Below, in pieces: positions 1-11,685 of a stretch of DNA of 64,000 bases. Under the pieces are notes generated by a model. It saw nothing but the letters and a program-made list of their open reading frames with translations, searched no databases and was not told where the DNA came from. Source of the DNA: Larix kaempferi (lineage: Eukaryota; Streptophyta; Pinopsida; Pinales; Pinaceae); assembly GCA_027924585.1 (NCBI GenBank), contig BSBM01000994.1:10733001-10797000 (forward strand). The letters run 5' to 3'. Every line of letters starts with the position of its first letter. Position 1 is the first letter of the stretch. The translations under genes were made by a program, and so were the position numbers.

Positions 1-190
1 TTTGCATAATAAATTGTCCCGTAAAAGCTATTTGGCCGGGGCTGTGGAGTGTTTCCCTCAAGAGGGTTTAAACCACGTCAAAACATCGGTGTGTTGATCT
101 GTGATCTGTTTGTGTGAAGTGGTTGCTCTTGGTGTTCGGTCCTTTGGTAGTACCCTCTGTACCCGAATAGAAACAAATTTCATCCGTAAT
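1..190. other. Sequence replacing the CACTA intron; possible further insertion
   Basis: Homology to the corresponding intron of element E (46187 onward) holds from 262 down to about 200 and then stops. The remaining sequence is less AT-rich than the CACTA intron and is unrelated to E. It could be the edge of another element inserted in D. No coding match is recognised. Confidence 0.35.
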
Positions 191-262
191 AATTTGACTT
201 ATATATGAATTAACAATAAAATACACAATCATATATATTTTGTGATAGGATATATTACATAC

Positions 263-639
263 CTTAACATCCATGTGACTGATATGTTTGAAAGACCATT
301 CATAACCTCCAGGTTCATTATCAACAATATAGCAGAGAGAAGATTTGTCTTGGAGCCATCCTAAAGGGGTTCGTATGCCTTATCAAGAAGAGGTATATCA
401 TGAATATCATCAAAATGTTCATCATTTTCATGATCATCATCATCGTCATCATTCATTCCAACATTAAATGAATCATGGATCAAAGTATTTGTAACATCAT
501 CTTCAACTATGTTATTAGTATGATCATCTTCTTCAATGTGATCATAAAATTGTTCTCCATTAATATTCATAGCTCCATGTTCCTCCGGTACTTGTTTTGG
601 AAGCACTTCCTCTAGACGATATGCCATAGGATGTCTTTC
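263..639 (-). pseudogene. CACTA transposase exon 2, element D
   Basis: The exon is bounded by an acceptor (TTATAAAG then GAAAGACATCC on the minus strand) and a GTATGT donor at 262. It encodes a very acidic stretch (runs of Asp and Glu) followed by a segment of the type EPLYEGSKTNLLSA with LKVMNGLSN, resembling the linker before the catalytic core of TNP2-like transposases. A stop (TAG) replaces the Tyr codon after EPL at about 358-360. Element E has the same exon (45825-46186). The upstream intron (640-1286) is also conserved between the two copies. Confidence 0.75.
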
Positions 640-1286
640 CTTTATAATTAAAGGAAAAAATCAATAGATAAAAGTCAATATAAGAAATTCAAACACAAAA
701 TGTATAAATTTCAAACGCAAAATGTAAACATTTATGTGATGCATTTAAAATGTAACAATTTTTTTACTATTGGGATGAAAATAACAATGACCAATTGTAC
801 TAGTGTTGGTCAAATAGGTGCATCCAAACTATCCAAGAGACATAAAAATTGACCCAATTACTAAGCAAAGCTACTAAAAAATAACTCAAAATTTCTCATA
901 CTGTCCACTAAGGTAAGATAAACGATGCCATGGTTTCTATAGAGAAAATATAAGAGAAATTACAACATGCCAATATAGTGATTATTTCTATTATCATGAT
1001 GGAAAGTGTTACAAATCTAGAGAGTCAAGTGCTTTCCCCGGTGAGTGGGTTAGTCTCACTAATGAACAAATAAATGAGTTATTCTATTATACCCTAGATT
1101 CAACATGCACAAAAGAAAAAAAATTATAATAAATATTAAATATTCAAATAATATTTATTGTCCATGTTAGTCCCCATCTATTGAAACCACGATCAATCGA
1201 TATATAAGTTAATATAAGAAATATTAAAATAATAAATAAATTTACAAAAGCAATCAAAATAAAAACATATATAATGCAAAACTTAC

Positions 1287-1499
1287 AAATGGATGGTATT
1301 CATGTCCCCCCTCAGCATGCCCATGCTCCCTATAATGTTTTGTGGCTGTTGTGATCAAAATTATTTTTCTCTTAAAGCCCCTGCATTGACTACATGGACA
1401 ATAGCATTTCCAATCACCCCTTCTTTCAACTCCTTCCCACAATCTAGCAAGCAATTGTCGATTTTGTTTGTCTGGATAAGGAATATTGCTAGTTGACAT
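1287..1499 (-). CDS. CACTA transposase exon 1 (transposase-associated domain), element D
   Basis: This open exon of 71 codons starts at ATG 1499 and ends at a GTAAGT donor. It encodes a small cysteine/histidine domain with CYCPCSQC followed by KHYREHGHAEGG, the pattern of the plant transposase-associated domain found at the N-terminus of TNP2-type CACTA transposases, where it probably binds DNA through zinc. The start is supported by the homologous exon of element E (45028-45240), which has exactly the same length. This exon is uninterrupted, but the following exon has a stop, so no full transposase can be made. Confidence 0.8.
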
Positions 1500-1679
1500 T
1501 TTCTCGTAAAGATCTTGAATGAAGATTATCGATCTTAGAAAATGAAGCTCCACACTTCGCTTGCTTGAATGACAAAAACAATGGAAATAATGAAAAATAG
1601 TCCGCCGAATAAAAAAACTTCCTCAAACCGTCACTTGTATGGCAAACATGTCGGAATGGTTCAATATTTATAGATTTTA

Positions 1680-2030
1680 AAAGTCATTTGTCCATCGGAT
1701 ATCCGACGACTAGAACCTAGTTAGTGTTGGTGATTTGGTGTCAGCTATCCAATGACTAGAACCTAGTTAACGTTGGTGATTTGATGTTGGATATCCGACC
1801 TCGTTGGGTTTGAAAATACGTTGGATGTCCAACGGCCTAGGTCTTAACATGATGTCGGATATCCACAGAGCCGTCGGATATCCACAAGGGCATCGGATAT
1901 TTGCGAGGCTTCGTCGGATATCCATAGAGGCATCAGATATCCGATGGGTCCTTCTATCAATTTAGGAAGAAAAAATCAAATTTTATAATTTTTAAGGTGA
2001 AATCCGACGACACAGTCCTTTTTGTTGGAG
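1680..2030. repeat. Subterminal repeats of CACTA element D
   Basis: The motif GGATATCC(G/A)AC and close variants occur roughly every 20-60 bases in both orientations (for example near 1697, 1785, 1857, 1877, 1897, 1917 and 1937). Short repeats clustered inside the terminus are where CACTA transposases bind in known members of the superfamily. The core contains the palindrome GGATATCC. Confidence 0.75.
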
Positions 2031-2062
2031 GTCGTCGGATTTTGGGTTCAAATCTTGTAGTG
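2031..2062 (-). repeat. Terminal inverted repeat of CACTA element D
   Basis: Read on the minus strand it begins CACTACAAGATTTGAACCC and continues into a TCCGACGAC motif. The beginning of element E (44325 onward, CAGTAGTGGATTTGAACCC) matches it with four mismatches in the first 19 bases. Confidence 0.88.
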
Positions 2063-2330
2063 AAAGTTTTAAGCCATCAATCGAAAGGGTTGTATAAACA
2101 TAGAACCAAATTCATTGCTTTCACATAACCGTAAAATGAAAACCAAACACATTGTATATCTCATAGTTGTTCATGAACAAGAACATCATATATCAATCCA
2201 GCTATAGCATTGCGTTTCTCTAAGCACTTTCCTAGTGCTGATGTTAATTTACTAAGTATTTAGATAAAAGGTAGTTTTACGACGCATAGGAATTTTTTAA
2301 AAATGTTTTACAGTTTTTAGCGACATTACA
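2063..2330 (+). repeat. 5' LTR remnant of gypsy element A
   Basis: These 268 bases align with the 3' LTR end, which is now split into about 11610-11685 and 34278-34461. Unlike the 3' copy, the ACCAAACACATTG segment here is uninterrupted, which shows the pre-insertion state of the C target. About 28 differences in about 265 bases were counted by eye. The LTR ends in ACATTACA directly before the primer site. The rest of this LTR should lie left of CACTA element D, outside the window. Confidence 0.9.
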
Positions 2331-2332
2331 AG

Positions 2333-2345
2333 TGGTATCAGAGCC
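2333..2345 (+). other. Primer binding site (initiator Met tRNA), element A
   Basis: TGGTATCAGAGCC lies 2 bases after the LTR end. It is the standard plant LTR-retrotransposon primer site complementary to the 3' end of initiator methionine tRNA. Elements B and C use the same site. Confidence 0.93.
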
Positions 2346-2506
2346 CAGCTACAACACTAAGTGACCTATTGGGCTCCATACATAGCACATCCGCTGCAAA
2401 TACTGATAAAATGAAACATGCACTTATAAATTCTTTTATATATGATCTAATAGATTTTTGCTCTTACAAATTGATGCAATATTGCAGGTACAATTACAAA
2501 CTGAGT

Positions 2507-3770
2507 TATGAATACAAAAAAAGAAAGCAGTGTACATGGGAACTTAAATTCCCCACCACAAATGCAAGAAATTGTGGTGGAATTAAACTCAGACCTGTAA
2601 AATCAATTCAAGACATACAAGTAGAGTTATAGAGTTTCTGAAATGACAACATGCAGGAAAGATGAGAACAACAGGCTATAAATAAAGCTCTACTCCGGAT
2701 CTTAACAAGGTAAAAATCCCATGGATAGTCTGCCAATTCAACAGAACTACCTAAAGAAAACAATAGTTATACAAAAAGATCCAATAGTCCAAAAGAGGAT
2801 GAGTACGAGGAACATATCCCTGAGTTCATGGAAGAAGACTGTAATAACTCTTCCAATGATGAGGATTTACCTTCCCCTTGCAAGAAAAGGAGAAGGAATG
2901 ATGACAGTTTAGAAGGAGAATTCCGAAAGATAAAAGCCCCAAATTATGATGGGGAGATAAATACTGGGGAAAATACTGAGGAGTGGCTGTTAGGGATGAA
3001 CAAATATTTTAGAGTCCACAATTATTCCAGCGAAATGCAGGCATGGTTGGCCATTTACAACCTAAATGGTAAAGCAGCCAAGTGGTGGAGGGACTTGAAA
3101 CACACCAAAGGGAAAGAAATGAGAAATATCAAATGGAGTGTGTTTAGTAAACTGTTTCAAGATAAATACATGTTTGAAAGATTCTTTGATAAGAAAATCA
3201 AGGAATTTCATGAGCTAAGGATGGGATCCTTAACTATGGAAGCCTTCATCAACATATTTCTGGATCTGTTACATTACGTTCCTTACATAAAGGATGAAAA
3301 AGTCAAGATACAACAATTCTTATGATGCTTACCTCCCAATTTTCGAGAGAATATTGAGTTTGACATTCCTAAAGCTTTAGACATGACTTTACACAAAGAA
3401 AGGCTCTATTACAAACATGTGAAACCAAGGAATGATAACATAAACAGAAATGGGGATAGGTTAAGAACCTTTTTAGACAACCGAAGACCTCGTTTTAGAC
3501 CACCACCTTACCAGAAACAAAACAACAGTTTCTCGCCCAACCGAGGCTTCAACCGACCTTATGCCTGGCCAAATATGCCGGAACCACAAGCAAACATACC
3601 AGCCTTAACAAAGGAGCAAAAGCTACCCCACCAACCATTACTTGCGGGAAATGCCAAGGGCCTCATTATTTCCGAGACTGTCCTAACAAGACAGACGGAG
3701 TTTTGCACAACATTCAAGAAAGCCCAATCGCAGGGACATTGTAAGAACCCCCAGAATCTATGTTGCACTT
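2507..3770 (+). pseudogene. gag: gag of element A (degraded)
   Basis: Capsid-region homology to element B runs through the whole segment: a shared N-terminal phrase (GNLNSPP, then EIVVELNSDL), an acidic/basic linker (CKKRRR), the capsid segment with EWLLGMNKYF and AKWWRDLKHTKG (open 2828-3325), and a zinc knuckle CGKCQGPHYFRDCP near 3632-3675. Gag forms the virus-like particle and packages element RNA. Several stops and at least one frame change (near 3325 and after 2630) break the frame; B keeps longer open blocks in the same region. The start at 2507 is inferred from alignment to B's start (25469). Confidence 0.8.
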
Positions 3771-4361
3771 GATGGCCAACAAGCAGATCATCAAGCCACC
3801 ATGGTCGAAATTGAGGGTAAGATCTCAAACACAACTATTTCAATTTTAATAGATCCCAGTACATGTCAAAGCTATGTCTCCCCTAAAGTAGTCGATACAT
3901 GTAAGTTAAACCGAGAAAGTCATGATAAACCATAGTTGGTACAACTAGCCACTGGTACCAAAAAGAAACTCTCCAAACTAGTTAGAACTTGCGAGATAGA
4001 TTTAAACGAATATCAAACTAAGGTGGATTTGAACATCCTACCGCTAGGGTCATACAACATGCTTATAGGCATGGATTGGTTGGAGGATCATCATACCCTA
4101 CTTGACTTTCTGAACAAATCAATACTATGCATGGATGACCAAGGAAATCAAAGAAAGATTCAAGGCATACTGAAGAAGATTTCCGTAAGACAGATATATT
4201 CTTTACAGGAAAAGAAATGCATAAGAAAGGGTTGTGAACTCTTTGCGGTTAGCATCCAAATAGTAGAAGCCGATATGGAACAAAAGGTTGAATACTTCCC
4301 GGTTCTTGTAGAGTTCATGGACGTGTTTCCCGATGAAATACCTAGGCTACCACCCAAATGA
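3771..4361 (+). pseudogene. Aspartic protease region of element A
   Basis: The segment aligns with B 24269-23529. It contains the LIDPS...SYVSP box in the position of the retropepsin active site (usually D-S/T-G; both A and B have Asp-Pro here), then the GSYNMLIGMDWL motif that forms the flap-distal part of the fold, then the linker ending EFMDVFPDEIP(R)LPPK which leads into RT. The protease would cut the Gag-Pol polyprotein. The frame is open from 3936 to 4361, but a stop lies near 3933 and another at the end of LPPK. Confidence 0.8.
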
Positions 4362-5785
4362 CACCTAGCCTTACCCATAGAGCTAACACCCGGGTCAGTA
4401 CCAGTTTCCAAAGCCCCTTACCGCATGAGTCCACTCGAATTGGTGGAACTCAAGCTTTAGTTACAAGAACTAATCGAGAAGGGATACATTCGACCGAGTT
4501 TGTCTCCTTGGGGAGCACTGATACTCTCTGTCAGGAAGAAAGACGGGACGATGCGGATGTGCATCGATTACCACCAACTCAACAAGTTGACCATCAAGAA
4601 CCACTACCCGCTCTCTAGAATTGACGACTTGTTTGATCAAGTTGGAGGAGCAAAGATATTTTCCAAGATCGACCTACTATCTGGATATCATCAAGTAAGA
4701 ATCCATGATGAAGACATCAATAAGACAGCCTTTCAAACCCAATACAGTCATTACGAGTTTGTGGTAATGCATTTCGGCTTGACGAATGCACCCGCAAACG
4801 TTATGGGCATGATGAACAACATCTTCAGAAGAACATGGACATTTTAATCTACTCCAAGAGTGAAGAAGAACACAAAAAACACCTCCGAATAGTATTACGA
4901 GTACTATGAGAAAACCAATTGTACACTAAGTTTAGCAAGTGTGATTTCTACAAACCCCAGATACAGTACCTAGGTCACATAATTTTGGAAAAAGGGATAG
5001 CATTCAACGCTGAAAATATTAAAGCCATAGAGGAATGGCCTACACCCACTTGCGTAACCGACATAAGATCATTCTTAGGGTTATTCTTTTACTACTGGAA
5101 GTTCATTGAGAACTTCTCGCGGATTGCTTGTCCTATGACTTCCTTGAAGAAGAAGACAACCAAGTTTCTATGGATGACCAAATGCGAGGAAAGCTTAGAA
5201 AAGTTAAAACAAATCTTGACTAGCTCACCCATCTTATGGATTGCCGACCCCAATGGGGACTTCATGGTTTTCACAGACACAAGGAAGGAAGCGCTCGGTG
5301 GAGTCCTTATGCAAAATGGCTTCCCTATCTGCTATGAGTCCAAGAAGTTGAAGGAGCATGAGCATAACTATCCCACTCATGACCTCGAACTAGCCGCCAT
5401 CATCCACGCCTTAAATATGTTGAGGCATTACCTTATGGGAAAGAAGTTCCCACTCAAGACCTTAAACATGAGTTTGAAGTATTTGTTGGACCAACCCGAC
5501 CTAAACACTAGGCAAGCCAGGTGGTTAGCCTTCCTTAGTGAGTACCACTTTGAACTAAAGCACATAAAGGGAAAGGAGAACAAGATAGTCGATGCTTTAA
5601 GTCTACGAGCTAACATGCTATATGAGGTGACAGTAAGTCAACCTGAATTGGATTTGCACTACATGATTAGAATGGCATGTAAGAATGACCGATTCTATGT
5701 CGAGATCCTTAAAAAGATCCAAGAAGATAGACTTTTCCAACAACAAAAGGAGTATAAGATACACGAAACAGGACTACTACGGTAG
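4362..5785 (+). pseudogene. Reverse transcriptase and RNase H of element A (active site deleted)
   Basis: RT fingers/palm motifs are clear: [49 protein letters not shown] and [11 protein letters not shown] (frame 4500-4847). Compared with B, about 50 bases are missing near 4825-4845 that carry [13 protein letters not shown], the YxDD-equivalent catalytic aspartates, so this RT cannot work. The frame resumes from 4919 with the thumb/connection (KFSKCDF, YLGHII) and RNase H (FTDTRKEALGGVLMQ; YPTHDLELAAI; WLAFLSEYHFELKHIKGKEN). The stop at 5785 replaces a residue that is Trp-Ser in B. Confidence 0.85.
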
Positions 5786-7098
5786 AAGGAAAGACTTTAC
5801 GTCCCGGAGAGCGGAAACATTAGACTTAACATCCTCACATAATTCCATTGGAACCCCTACTTAGGACATCTAGGATATCAAAATATGATATCAGCAATAA
5901 GGAAATAATTCTTTTGGTCTAAATTGAAAGCCGACATAGCACTATTCATCACCAAGTGCCAAGAATTCCAACTGGTCAAGGCAGAACACCAGCACCCTTC
6001 CGGATTACTACATCCGCTACCCATTCCAGAGTGGAAATGGGAGGTCATCAGTATGGACTTCATCACAGGTTTACGTAAGAGTAAGAAAGAAAATGACTCC
6101 ATCTTTGTAGTAGTAGACAAGTTATCAAAAGTGACACATTTTATACCAGTAAAGTCTACTTACAAAGTGGTCCACATTGTAGACATCTTCCTAAAGGATA
6201 CCTTCCAATTGCATGGGATACCCAAGGAAATCATTTCATATCGGGACACGAAGTTCACCAGTAACTTCTGGATGTCCTTGTTCTATGGACTAGAGACACA
6301 GTTAAACTTTAGTACCACCTATCACCCACAAACTGACAGACAAATAGAACGAGTAAACCAGATCCTTGAGGACATGCTTAGAATGTATGTTATGAACAAC
6401 CCCACAAAGTGACAAGATTATCTACACCTCACTGAGTTTGCATACAACAATGAGTACCAAACATCTACCAAGATGAGTCCCTTCGAGGTACTCTATGGCA
6501 GAAAGTGTAGGACACCAGTTACATGGGACAGTCCGGTAGACAAACTTATGCTGGGTCCGGATTTACTAAAGGACTTAGAGCAGCTAGTTACCAAAGTACA
6601 ACAAAACTTGAAGGAGGTGCAAGACCACCAGAAGAGTTATGCAGATAAGAAACAGAAGGACATATATTATCAAGTTGGAGAACATGTCTTCCTAAAAGTA
6701 ATGGAAAAAAGAAGCTCCTTGAGCTTGGGGCGATGCGGAAAGTTGGCCCCCAGGTTTTGTGGATCCTTTCAGATACTAGTCAAGAAAGGGCCAATAGGAT
6801 ATGAGTTAGCTTTACTAGCTCATGTAAAAGTTCATAATGTTTTTCATGCATCTTTACTAAATAAATATGTCTATGATCCTAAACATGTTATTTATTGGTC
6901 CTTGTTACATGTGAAACCCGAGGGGAATTCATGCCCAAGCCACTCCACATTCTGGACAAGAGAGAGGTGGAGCTTCCGAGGTGAACCATCATACAATTGA
7001 AGGTGCAATGGAGGCACTTCGGACCAGCGGAGGCTAATTGGGAAGATGAGATCGCCATGAAGAAGGCTTCCCTGCCTTATTTCATGATTTCATTTTAG
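5786..7098 (+). pseudogene. Integrase and chromodomain of element A
   Basis: The zinc-binding HHCC region (about 5830-5960) has three stops. The catalytic core follows (5924-6412): WEVISMDFITGL carries the first Asp; the second catalytic Asp in IISDRD is Tyr here (TAT at 6239-6241); the Glu in QIERVNQILED is kept. TGG has become TGA at 6410-6412. The C-terminal domain (6473-7000) has the GPY/F-like stretch GPIGYELALLAHVKVHNVFHASLL, and a chromodomain (HILDKREVELPR...QLKVQWRHFGPAEANWEDE) runs to a stop at 7096-7098. Chromodomains steer integration to heterochromatin. It is inactive. Confidence 0.87.
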
Positions 7099-7130
7099 CC
7101 CATAGAACACTGGGACGGTGCTATTCCAAG

Positions 7131-7140
7131 TGGGGAAGGA
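7131..7140 (+). other. Polypurine tract of element A
   Basis: TGGGGAAGGA sits directly before the 3' LTR start (TGTAATATCCC at 7141). It is the plus-strand primer for reverse transcription. The preceding roughly 30 bases are shared with B and with the non-autonomous element C. Confidence 0.88.
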
Positions 7141-7179
7141 TGTAATATCCCAAATTTTGACTGACTATATTTGATGTTA

Positions 7180-7640
7180 TATATCGGGCTTAATCCCCAA
7201 CACTTATGTTTTATTTGGTTATACAGGGCATAAGCCCAAATGCACATGTTTCTACTTTTATTATATGATGGGCGTATGCCCTGACGTACATGATATATAT
7301 ATTTTGTTGTAGGTATGCATATTTGGGCATGGACCCTAGCAGATTTAGTTATTGCTATATACTGGGCAGAAAGCCGCAATGTATTTGATTGATGTTTTTA
7401 TCATGAGATTTAGTACGAGACCCTATTTATACTGAGATAATATTTTGTTATATACTGTGCAGAGTAATGATATGCATGATTGATTTTTATATGTGTTGAG
7501 CGTGGACTCTGGAGCACATAGATGACCTATGTGCTGGGCATAAGCCCCGATGTACATAGAGGACTTTTTATTATGTACTGGGCATAATCCCCGATGTCAT
7601 AGAGTGTTGGGCATAAGCCTTGGAGCACTCTATCCAAGCT
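7180..7640 (+). repeat. Dispersed GGGC(A/T)TAAGCCC palindromes in LTR of element A
   Basis: Near-palindromic words such as GGGCATAAGCCC recur at about 7186 (GGGCTTAATCCC), 7227, 7538, 7581 (GGGCATAATCCC) and 7610, often followed by CGATGTACA. The related LTRs of B carry GGGCTTAGGCCC-type words in the equivalent position (20422, 20461, 29477, 29517; opposite strand). Confidence 0.7.
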
Positions 7641-8440
7641 TGATAATGAATACCGGATCCGAGGCCACTCGTATATTCAGGATGTGCCTCACAAACACAT
7701 TCTAGAACTATTGTTGAGTGGGATGCTCTATAATTGCACTAGCATAATGCCCATGTGAGAGTGTTGAGCCAAAGCTCTGAAGAGCACTTGGGGTTACATG
7801 ATCTTAAAAGTGTTGAGTCAAAAAGACTCTGAATAACACTACTATCATCACAATTATTTAATTGGTTAAATGAATCAATTCTATCTCTCACCAAAGACTG
7901 CAAGAACTACCATGTTAAACGAGGGAATCCAACATGCAAGAAAGACCTAGAGTCACCTAGCCTAACCAAAATATCCAAACTTACCAAAAGATCTTGTCCA
8001 AAGGATTGGACCATATATTAAATAATTATCAAAGGATTTTTATGAGATGTAATTAAATAAATAATCAAGTTGAGTATTTACGAAAGAAGTCTCACTTATG
8101 CATGAGTAATATGCATAAAATCTATGCATAAGATATAAACTATATTCTATATAAACTATGCATAAATAGTATGTCGAAGTTATATGCATAGGATATTTTC
8201 TTATAGTATTTATATAAAGAAAAGATTGTGATCCAAATTTATTGAAATACATAGTAACTAAAATATAAAGGTTCTTTAAAACAATTCATAAAGGGACAAG
8301 TTAAAAAGTCCTAGATTAACTAGGAGTAAAAGAATTAAATAAAATATTCTTGGCATGTTTTATAATTCAAAACTAAAACAAATCTGAAGTTAATATTAAA
8401 AATAATATTATTAACTCAACTGCTATATTCCAACGTTCAC

Positions 8441-8450
8441 CTATATAAGG
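8441..8450 (+). promoter_or_regulatory. Candidate TATA box in LTR of element A
   Basis: CTATATAAGG is the best TATA-like match in the A LTR, about 1.3 kb into it, followed by a short purine/pyrimidine-mixed leader. It is the likely U3 promoter, but no transcription start is visible from the sequence alone. Confidence 0.4.
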
Positions 8451-11400
8451 AATAAAAATTCCCAAAGAAGGGACACTTCTTTCTATCATTATTCTATGGT
8501 AGAGAAGAGGATCTACACATATAAATTGAAGAAACTTGTAAGGACTGAATTACATCATCATTCTGCCTTAGGTCCTCTATTGTCCTATTGCGTGTTGTAA
8601 CCAGCTCGGGGGGATCCATTAGTGAACCAGGAACCAGGGAAATTTTTAGGGGCGAAATTTAGCCAATTGGCTATTTTTGGGGCTTTGTTTCAAAAAATAA
8701 ATTCGCTATTTGGTCATTTTTAGCCTCTAATATCACCTATATTTACTTAAAATATGTTTTTTTATCATAATATTCGCCAAAATTTACAATTTTCAGTAGT
8801 AAATTGTCTGTTTCATATTTAATATTCGCCTACCAATCTATATATATGTTTATTTCAATCCAAAATAACCGCCTATAATACTATACTTATGTATACTTTT
8901 ATAATCCTTAAAAAATACCCTGCTAGGAATGGTTCAGGGTCAAGGTTGGGAGGAACGTGGTAGTCCCAAGGTTATTCGATCCATAGCTACAAGTCAGCCA
9001 AAGAAAAAACTTATTTCATTAACAGGTTCTTGAGTGTGCTGATTCCTCCAAAGAAGGACAAACTACAGGCTGCTGGTATGAAAATTATAATTTATTTCAG
9101 TTGAAGAAATTAGGATTTAAATTCAAGTATTACGCATCACTTTTAATTTCTTCCATTGTATCTTTTCCATGGAGCAAGGGCCATATGGCATGGGCTCCCA
9201 AGTTTTAAATTCTAGTTTAGTTTATTATTATTTTATACTTAGAAGTCTTTCACATCCAAAGGTTATCGTCCTAAAATTTAAAGGATCTAGCAGGGCTAGC
9301 ATTGCTATCCTGTGCTAGATACTTGCATAAACTAGATTTATAAACCTGAGACTTCTCTAAACCTTTTAGTATTGGGATTATTTTTCCCATGTTAAAAATT
9401 CACAATGGTTCCTCATTTTAGCATACAAAAGGATACATAACCAAAATAAAAAATGCAAACCTCATTTGAAACCAAGAAATGGAAGAAAAATTCAAGAATC
9501 AGATTTAGGGCCTGTGAACAATTTGTTTAAAATTTAGTTCCTATTTTCAAACCTTCAACCACGATTTTAGCTGCCAATTAATGGCGTAGATTTTTCTCCC
9601 TATACTACAACCCGGGTTAGGTAAAAGTATGCTATCCCACTTAATAATTAATTTCCCAGTTTTGAATAGGACTCAGGATCAAATCCTCTGTCTATTCCCC
9701 TAAAATGCAAACCGGATCTCAATACAGGAATCACGCCACAGCGTGAGACATGGTCATACCTCAGAATGCAAGGAACGATTTATTTATGGGGCTGAGTCAG
9801 CAAGACTCCCAACAATTATACAAGACCAGAAATCAACCATACGACTTCTATAGTCTACCAAAACTATGAATGCATGCATTAAAGATCCTTATCCTCCAAA
9901 TTTACATTTAATCATTACCATCGAAAACCTGAAGTATCAAAACCCAACCCAATTCACCTTTCATTACAGAGTGAAAACGATTCTTTATGCAAACACCATA
10001 TAGGGCCTTGCTTCTCGGTAATAAAAACGTACATACTCCAAAACTAACCAAGATATATTTATCAACTATTATTCTCATTATTAACCGAGAGAAGAATCAA
10101 ATTTCTGAAAGATAAATATTTAAATTAAACTAACTAATGAAAACACAGAGGGTCTTAGTAGTTTTCAGGCAAAGTCACCCTAGGATTCGATGGGTAGACA
10201 TCTCATCAGGTTATTCAAAATTAAAAGAATTGTTAAACCCTGGACTTGCCGGGGCACATAAAAATCTCGAAAGGAATTACAATCAAAAGTCTCTAGAAGA
10301 CCTCAGATTTAACATTCACACAGTCCAAGCTAAATATACAGAGTACCAAATCGTAGACAGATATTTGAATAACTCAAGAAACATCCAACACCATAAACTA
10401 AGTCGCATTTCACCCACAAAATTAATAGCATTGCATTATCAAAATTAATGAAATCAAAACCCATCAATACAGTATGCTCAGGTATTTAAATAGGGTTCTT
10501 CCCATTCTCAATAAACGAAGATAGTCCATTACATGAAATCGTATCAGCCATTAAAAGCTCCATTTTACAACAAAACAGAATATACATTTCCCAATAGTAC
10601 TGAAAGCTCAATGTTGGTACAGGAGGAAAACAAAGACCATCTCCTTCACATTAAAATTGCCATACAGGCTACAACACAGACAAGCTGTGGCTTATTACAT
10701 TTTAAGAAGTTCCTCGAATCTGGCTCTAACCTGTTACTCGAAATTCAAATGTTTCATTTCAAAATCTAAAATTTACACTTTGCATTATAGAGCATACAAC
10801 CCATAAGCAGACTTATCCGTGAAGGGAGGAGGAAGCCATTAAGGAACTAGACTTACCTAGTCGTTGTAGCTGTGCCTATCCCCATGCCCAACTCAAGTTT
10901 ACTATCACCAAGGTTCCTACCAGTGCCAAACCCTGAGACAAACAAGTTAAGCCTCAAACCAAAGCAATAATACTGGAAGTAAGTAAAAGAAAACAAATGG
11001 ACAAGTTTTATCTAGCTACGGGAGTACCTCATAATTCATGTAGCTAGCAAGGAGCAGGTCAAGCCTGCCATGGGCGCCTCTAGGGATTAGAGGGTTTCGC
11101 TCTCCTCTTCTCCCAAATAGAAAATCAACAAATGCGTACTACATAGGGTCATACAACGCTTAGGGTAGAAAACCTATGTGCTTGCCATCTATTTCCCATC
11201 ATCGTATTAACTCCATTGATTTTGATACCCGCTCCTTAGCATTTGTTGATACCCCCTCTCTTTGCATAGTGAGGAAATTCCTTTCCAACTTGTATGATGA
11301 CTTTAATAATTGGCCAAGGGTAATGTAAATAATCACATACATGGTTACATAACTCTAGAAATTAAAAACCTAGATAGTTCCTTTAGGAACCTACAGAACC

Positions 11401-11680
11401 AAGCAGAGTCAAATTTTAGCATAAAATGCTAAGTAAGTCTAGCTTATGTCACCGGATCCATCCCTCCAAACATAAGATTGCTCATTTAATACAATTATTT
11501 AATTAGACAACAGGTACTTCCATTAAGTTAATTTACACAGTCACAACTTGTAAAGGAAATGATATAAAGAATTATTTAGATATCCAATTTATCAATCAAC
11601 CAAATATTTAAGCCATCAATCGAAAGGGTTGTATAAGCATAGAACCAAATTCATCGCTTTTGTAGAACCGTAAAGTGAAA

Positions 11681-11685
11681 ACCAA
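11681..11685. repeat. Target site duplication of element C, left copy
   Basis: ACCAA directly precedes the C LTR (TGTAATATCTCG at 11686). The same five bases follow the right LTR at 34273-34277. The A 5' LTR carries a single ACCAA at this place. Confidence 0.95.

Larger units (their letters stand above)
1..2062 (-). mobile_element. CACTA (En/Spm) DNA transposon D, partial, runs off left edge
   Basis: The right boundary (2057-2062) reads CACTAC on the minus strand, the hallmark CACTA terminus, and is followed inward by subterminal repeats. Internally there are two exons (1287-1499 and 263-639) matching the first exons of a TNP2-type transposase gene; the same exons and introns recur in opposite orientation in element E (45028-46186). 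The element interrupts the 5' LTR of gypsy element A: sequence right of 2062 resumes A's LTR. The other end lies left of the window, so its length and 3-bp target duplication cannot be checked. Exon 263-639 has an in-frame stop, so this copy is inactive. Confidence 0.88.
7141..11685 (+). repeat. 3' LTR of gypsy element A, first part
   Basis: It starts TGTAATATCCC after the polypurine tract and ends at the insertion point of element C; the last 184 bases continue at 34278-34461 and end ACATTACA. The full length is about 4.73 kb. The 5' portion (about 7180-7640) is rich in GGGCATAAGCCC-type palindromes. A TATA-like site is at 8441. Open frames at 10137-10448 and 10533-10769 lie inside this LTR and show no recognisable protein similarity. 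Confidence 0.9.
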
